From: Flavivirga sp. 57AJ16
GTDB taxonomy: Bacteria; Bacteroidota; Bacteroidia; Flavobacteriales; Flavobacteriaceae
Assembly (NCBI RefSeq): GCF_028736925.1
Contig: NZ_JAQZAT010000002.1
Location: 124,001-188,000 of the forward strand
Direction: 5' to 3'
Length of the DNA: 64,000 nt
Under the pieces are notes generated by a model, which was not told where the DNA came from, searched no databases, and worked only from the letters and a program-made list of their open reading frames with translations. Numbering within the stretch: position 1 is the stretch's first letter; the number at the start of each line of letters is the position of its first letter. The position numbers and the translations under genes were made by a program. This document shows, piece after piece, positions 60,794 through 64,000 of this stretch.

Positions 60794-61810
60794 TTATTTG
60801 GAAAAACGATGCAAAGTAAAAGTCATGGCGCTTAATAAAAAGAAAGCGCCTATTTGATGTGCGACACCTAGCCAAACGGGTACTTGTAATAATATAGTAA
60901 ATACACCTAATAAAAACTGAATGCATACTATTATTAACAATAGGTTTATGCCTTTTGATTGATATATGGTTAAGTTTAGCTTTTTTGATTTTTTCCAAAT
61001 TAAAAAAATGAACAAAACAACTATGTATGCTAAAATTCTATGAACAAACTGAACGCCACTTTTCCCTTCAATAAAATTTTTGTACCATGGGCTTTGTTCA
61101 ATATAAACAGTTTGATGCATAAACTTGCCTTCACTCATCATGGGCCAATGGTTATGGATAAAACCAGCGTCTAATCCAGCTACAAATGCGCCATAAATAA
61201 TTTGTAGTAACAAAAAGGCGAGACTTAACCGTACGAGGTTTCGAAATGTTGTATTTATTTCCTTTCTATGTGGAAATATTAAATCAAGAGCCACCCAAAA
61301 GGTATATGCAAATGTTATAAAGGCCGTTGTTAAATGTGCAGCTAAGCGGTAATGACTCACATCGGGATTATCTACTAAGCCACTTTTAACCATATACCAC
61401 CCCAAAAAACCTTGAAAAGCTCCAAGACAGAGTAAAACGATAGATTTTTTTACTATGGCTTTTGAAAGTTGTTTTTTTATTAGAAAGTATAGAAAAGGAA
61501 TAAAAAATACGAGTCCGATAAATCGACCGATAACACGATGTAGCCATTCCCAGAAATAAATATCCTTAAAATCCTGAAGGGTAAATTGATTGTTTAATTT
61601 TTGATACTCAGGGTATTGTTTATATAGGTTAAAGGCTTCTTGCCACTCAACATCGTTCATAGGCGGAATTGTTCCAGAAATAAGTTTGTAGTTAGAAATT
61701 GATAAACCCGAATGGGTTAATCTTGTAATACCTCCAACAACGACCATAATAAAAATAAGTAGGCATCCTGTAAACAACCAATAAATAACCCTTTTATTAT
61801 CTTTTTTCAT
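60794..61810 (-). CDS. ctaA: Haem A synthase (COX15/CtaA family)
   Basis: Oxidises haem O to haem A for aa3-type cytochrome oxidase; inner membrane, 8 helices. 338 residues from ATG 61810; the frame to 61852 overlaps the GNAT gene and is not needed. FIMVVVGGITRLTHSGLSI, KDIYFWEWLHRVIGRFIGLV with the haem-ligand His, VSHYRLAAHLTTAFITFAYT, LDAGFIHNHWPMMSEGKFMH and VWLGVAHQIGAFFLLSAMTF with another His pair. Clear match to the eukaryote-like COX15 group. Other haem/oxidase genes are not in the window. Confidence 0.95.
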   Translation of the reverse strand: MKKDNKRVIYWLFTGCLLIFIMVVVGGITRLTHSGLSISNYKLISGTIPPMNDVEWQEAFNLYKQYPEYQKLNNQFTLQDFKDIYFWEWLHRVIGRFIGLVFFIPFLYFLIKKQLSKAIVKKSIVLLCLGAFQGFLGWYMVKSGLVDNPDVSHYRLAAHLTTAFITFAYTFWVALDLIFPHRKEINTTFRNLVRLSLAFLLLQIIYGAFVAGLDAGFIHNHWPMMSEGKFMHQTVYIEQSPWYKNFIEGKSGVQFVHRILAYIVVLFIFLIWKKSKKLNLTIYQSKGINLLLIIVCIQFLLGVFTILLQVPVWLGVAHQIGAFFLLSAMTFTLHRFSK

Positions 61811-61814
61811 ATTC

Positions 61815-62264
61815 TTACAGCATTTTTTTAAAGCAAAGACTATTAACGACATCTTTATACTGTCCGTAATTAGGTGTTAGCGTATAAGCGTTTTTTTTAT
61901 AAAACTGAATAGCTTCTATTTGTCTCTTTCCTGTTTCCAATATACATGCTTCAAAATTTAATTCTTTAGACCAGTTTTCTAATGCTTTTAGAATTTTTGA
62001 AGCGACTCCTTGCCCCCTGGTTTCTGGAAGTGTAAACATACGCTTAATCTCAACTTCATTTTCGGTATATTTTTTAAAAGCACCGCAGCCAACAGGTGTG
62101 TTGTCTATATAAGCAACTATGACATTTTTTAATACATCTATGTTGTTGTATTGATCATAAAACTCATGGTCATCCCCATCTACAACCTTCAAATAGTTAT
62201 TTAATAATGTCACTAAATTGACAAAATCGTTATTATCGGAACTGGTTCTAACTAGTTTAATCAT
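61815..62264 (-). CDS. GNAT family N-acetyltransferase
   Basis: 149 residues. Acetyl-CoA binding motif [20 protein letters not shown] with [14 protein letters not shown], strand [18 protein letters not shown] upstream, and the C-terminal [20 protein letters not shown]. No specific substrate can be read. It overlaps the cca-type gene by eight bases and is followed by ctaA after four bases, so the three likely form one operon. Confidence 0.92.
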   Translation of the reverse strand: MIKLVRTSSDNNDFVNLVTLLNNYLKVVDGDDHEFYDQYNNIDVLKNVIVAYIDNTPVGCGAFKKYTENEVEIKRMFTLPETRGQGVASKILKALENWSKELNFEACILETGKRQIEAIQFYKKNAYTLTPNYGQYKDVVNSLCFKKML

Positions 62265-63684
62265 TTAAATCGATTATTTTTAGTCCCAATCGCTTTCCCT
62301 CCTTAATCATTAATTTATAGGCAGCGTCGTATTCGTTTGGAATCTTTCCTTCTAAAATAGCCTCTTTTATAACGTCCTTTATTAAACCGATTTCGCGTGA
62401 TGGTTTTATATTAAATGTTTTCATGATCTCTTCTCCGGTAATTGGAGGTTGAAAATTTCTAACATGATCGCGTGCTTCAACTTCAATTATTTTTTCCCGA
62501 ACTATCTTAAAGTTGTTATGGTATTTATTGAATTTTTTTGGGTTTTTGGTTGTGATATCTGCTTCGCAAAGTGTCATTAAATCGTCAACATAATCACCAG
62601 CATCAAAAATTAAGCGACGTACGGCCGAATCTGTTACAATATCTTGTGCCAATACAATGGGACGCGAACTCATAAAGACCATTTTTTGAACAAACTTCAT
62701 TTTTTCGTTCAAAGGCATTCTTAATCTTTTAAACAAACGGTACACCATTTTGGAGCCCTCAAACTCATGCGAATGAAATGTCCAACCAACTTTTTTGCTA
62801 AACCTTTTGGTTGGCGCTTTACCAATATCATGTAATAAAGCCGCCCAGCGTAACCAAAGGTTATCGGTATTTTTTGCTATGTTATCAACGACTTCCAGCG
62901 TATGGTAAAAATTGTCTTTATGTCGCTGCCCTTCAACTTCGTCAATACCTTTTAACGCTGTAAGCTCTGGTATTATATAATCCAGCAATCCGGTTTTTTC
63001 CAATAAAAGAAATCCAATGGATGGTTTTTTACTTTCAAGAATTTTATTTAATTCGGTAACAATACGTTCTTTGGTTATAATCTTAATCCGATGACTGTTC
63101 TTGGTAATAGCATTTAGGGAGGCCCTTTCTATTGTGAAATTTAATTGAGAAGCAAAACGAATAGCGCGCATCATACGTAATGGATCATCACTATATGTAA
63201 TGTCTGGCGTTAAAGGGGTACGGATTATTTGCTTTTCTAAATCTTTGATCCCATCAAAAGGATCCAGTAAATCACCAAAATGGGATGCATTCAAATTTAG
63301 GGCTAATGCATTTATAGTAAAATCACGACGGTTTTGGTCATCTTCCAAAGTGCCATTTTTTACTGTAGGGTTTCTGCTGCCTTCATTATAAGACTCTTTG
63401 CGAGCACCTACGAACTCAATTTCTATATCATCATATCTTAACATGGCAGTGCCATAGGTTTTAAAAACCTGTACTTTTGGTTTGGTCGGTAGATTATTTG
63501 CGACTTGTTTAGCTAGTTTAATACCATTACCAACGGTAACAATATCTATATCTTTTGCGCTACCGCGTTTTAATATAAAATCACGTACAAAACCACCAAT
63601 AACGTAGCTGTCTAAACTTAACTCTTTAGCAGATTGAGATATAATTTTGAAAATTTTATGTTGTAATGCCTTTTTGTAGTTCAT
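62257..63684 (-). CDS. cca: CCA tRNA nucleotidyltransferase / poly(A) polymerase family with HD domain
   Basis: 475 residues. Nucleotidyltransferase core (~20-160) with [20 protein letters not shown] and the DxD pair [30 protein letters not shown] and [20 protein letters not shown] then [20 protein letters not shown] are family motifs. A C-terminal HD domain has [20 protein letters not shown] and [16 protein letters not shown]. Expected role: adding or repairing the CCA end of tRNAs; a related A-adding or poly(A)-polymerase role is possible. First gene of the cca-GNAT-ctaA operon. An inverted-repeat element lies immediately upstream. Confidence 0.94.
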   Translation of the reverse strand: MNYKKALQHKIFKIISQSAKELSLDSYVIGGFVRDFILKRGSAKDIDIVTVGNGIKLAKQVANNLPTKPKVQVFKTYGTAMLRYDDIEIEFVGARKESYNEGSRNPTVKNGTLEDDQNRRDFTINALALNLNASHFGDLLDPFDGIKDLEKQIIRTPLTPDITYSDDPLRMMRAIRFASQLNFTIERASLNAITKNSHRIKIITKERIVTELNKILESKKPSIGFLLLEKTGLLDYIIPELTALKGIDEVEGQRHKDNFYHTLEVVDNIAKNTDNLWLRWAALLHDIGKAPTKRFSKKVGWTFHSHEFEGSKMVYRLFKRLRMPLNEKMKFVQKMVFMSSRPIVLAQDIVTDSAVRRLIFDAGDYVDDLMTLCEADITTKNPKKFNKYHNNFKIVREKIIEVEARDHVRNFQPPITGEEIMKTFNIKPSREIGLIKDVIKEAILEGKIPNEYDAAYKLMIKEGKRLGLKIIDLND

Positions 63685-63693
63685 TTTTTAATT

Positions 63694-63780
63694 GCCACGA
63701 ATGCACGAATAGTTCTTTAATTTGTATTCTATGGCATCTTCATAAATAGTGTTAGACATAAATATTTGTGTATTAGTGGC
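63694..63780. repeat. Imperfect inverted repeat upstream of the cca-type gene
   Basis: gccacgaatgcacgaata (63694-63711) pairs with tatttgtgtattagtggc (63763-63780) with three mismatches. The cacgaat motif is shared with the arms at 1251-1274 and 29612-29621 but the whole differs. It fills the gap between sua5 and cca. Confidence 0.6.
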
Positions 63781-63785
63781 TCATT

Positions 63786-64000
63786 TTACTCACGTATAAT
63801 CTTAACAATGCCACTATTACTTAACTTGATAATAGATGACGGTTTATTACAGATTTTTTCACGCTGCAAATTTACAACATAGTCAACACCTTTTACAACC
63901 TCTTGGGATATTTCTTTAAATGATTTTGGGGTGGCTTGCCCACTTATATTAGCTGATGTCGAAACGATTGCAGTATTAAGTTTTCTTGAGAGTTGATAAC
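63786..64000 (-). CDS. Sua5/YrdC-type L-threonylcarbamoyladenylate synthase, C-terminal part
   Basis: Makes threonylcarbamoyl-AMP for the t6A37 tRNA modification. The frame is open to the right edge; the last 71 residues are here, ending with TAA at 63788-63786. It shows LSRKLNTAIVSTSANISGQA, TPKSFKEISQEVVKGVDYVV and NKPSSIIKLSNSGIVKIIRE. The STSANISG motif with PSSII(K/R) near the end is characteristic. The start lies outside the window, so length and any extra domain cannot be judged. Confidence 0.9.
   Translation of the reverse strand, partial: YQLSRKLNTAIVSTSANISGQATPKSFKEISQEVVKGVDYVVNLQREKICNKPSSIIKLSNSGIVKIIRE

Noticed and set aside
60756-60998. N-terminal extension of the pRiA4b-like protein
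   Set aside because: Overlaps ctaA and is basic and low in protein character; the family starts at MIYRFRVIL.
1-64000. tRNA or rRNA genes
   Set aside because: No cloverleaf or rRNA signature was recognised by eye; a covariance-model scan would be needed to exclude them fully.

Overview
The window is a stretch of AT-rich chromosome from a member of the Bacteroidota, almost certainly a marine-type Flavobacteriaceae. Three things support this. Two large secreted proteins end in the gliding-motility / type IX secretion (type B) C-terminal domain. Several lipoproteins and small families (DUF4197, DUF1684, DUF4920, DUF6268, helical-backbone metal receptor) are typical of the group. Several promoters fit the Bacteroidota pattern TTTG - about 19-22 bp - TAnnTTTG. 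Both ends are cut: a class II ribonucleotide reductase enters from the left and a Sua5/YrdC-type tRNA-modification gene leaves on the right. I recognised no rRNA, tRNA, CRISPR array, complete insertion sequence or phage.

Layout. 1-8.2 kb: C-terminus of B12-dependent ribonucleotide reductase, a small membrane protein, prfA, pyrF, a BtuF-like metal/cobalamin receptor, a decayed pseudogene, a 14-bp tandem array, a DUF4197 lipoprotein and purU. 8.3-13.9 kb: the fused B12/GTPase/mutase icmF, a 1.2-kb repeat-rich gap (87-bp tandem array, scrambled gene fragments, a MITE-like element), a four-helix protein and an Lrp/AsnC regulator. 13.9-22.3 kb: a decayed gene behind an MFS exporter that has an attenuator-like leader, cytochrome P450, DUF1684, fluoride channel, SRPBCC/GyrI-like protein and dipeptidyl-peptidase III. 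22.8-29.3 kb: MazG-like hydrolase, ilvE, DUF4920, mnmD, TIGR01777 epimerase and grpE-dnaJ behind a sigma-54-like promoter. 29.8-35.1 kb: a tight five-gene operon (ABC ATPase, ABC permease, MscS channel, DUF6268 outer-membrane protein, NtrC-like regulator). 35.5-42 kb: coiled-coil secreted protein, PPK2, M28 peptidase, YjbR/TfoX-like and DinB-like proteins, and a PAS histidine kinase with a receiver protein. 42-49 kb: remains of an amino-acid permease, lysA, sucC, small proteins and uvrB. 49-59 kb: remains of one and two intact type B T9SS cargo proteins, and an ABC-2 exporter pair. 59-64 kb: an orphan kinase-fold candidate, a pRiA4b ORF-3-like protein, ctaA, GNAT, CCA-adding-type transferase and sua5.

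How the parts fit. B12 use recurs (class II RNR, IcmF, a cobalamin/metal receptor). Translation and tRNA functions are scattered through (prfA, mnmD, cca-type, sua5). Protein folding (grpE-dnaJ) may be driven by sigma-54, and a sigma-54 activator without a DNA-binding domain is encoded a few kb away.

The most distinctive content is non-coding. There are several families of short terminal-inverted-repeat elements, one ending two bases before a start codon and one supplying a gene's stop codon. Two intergenic palindromic-repeat sequences have apparently been absorbed in frame into IcmF and MnmD. At least six genes are decayed to different degrees. A promoter, 27-codon reading frame and hairpin terminator precede a drug-exporter-type MFS gene.
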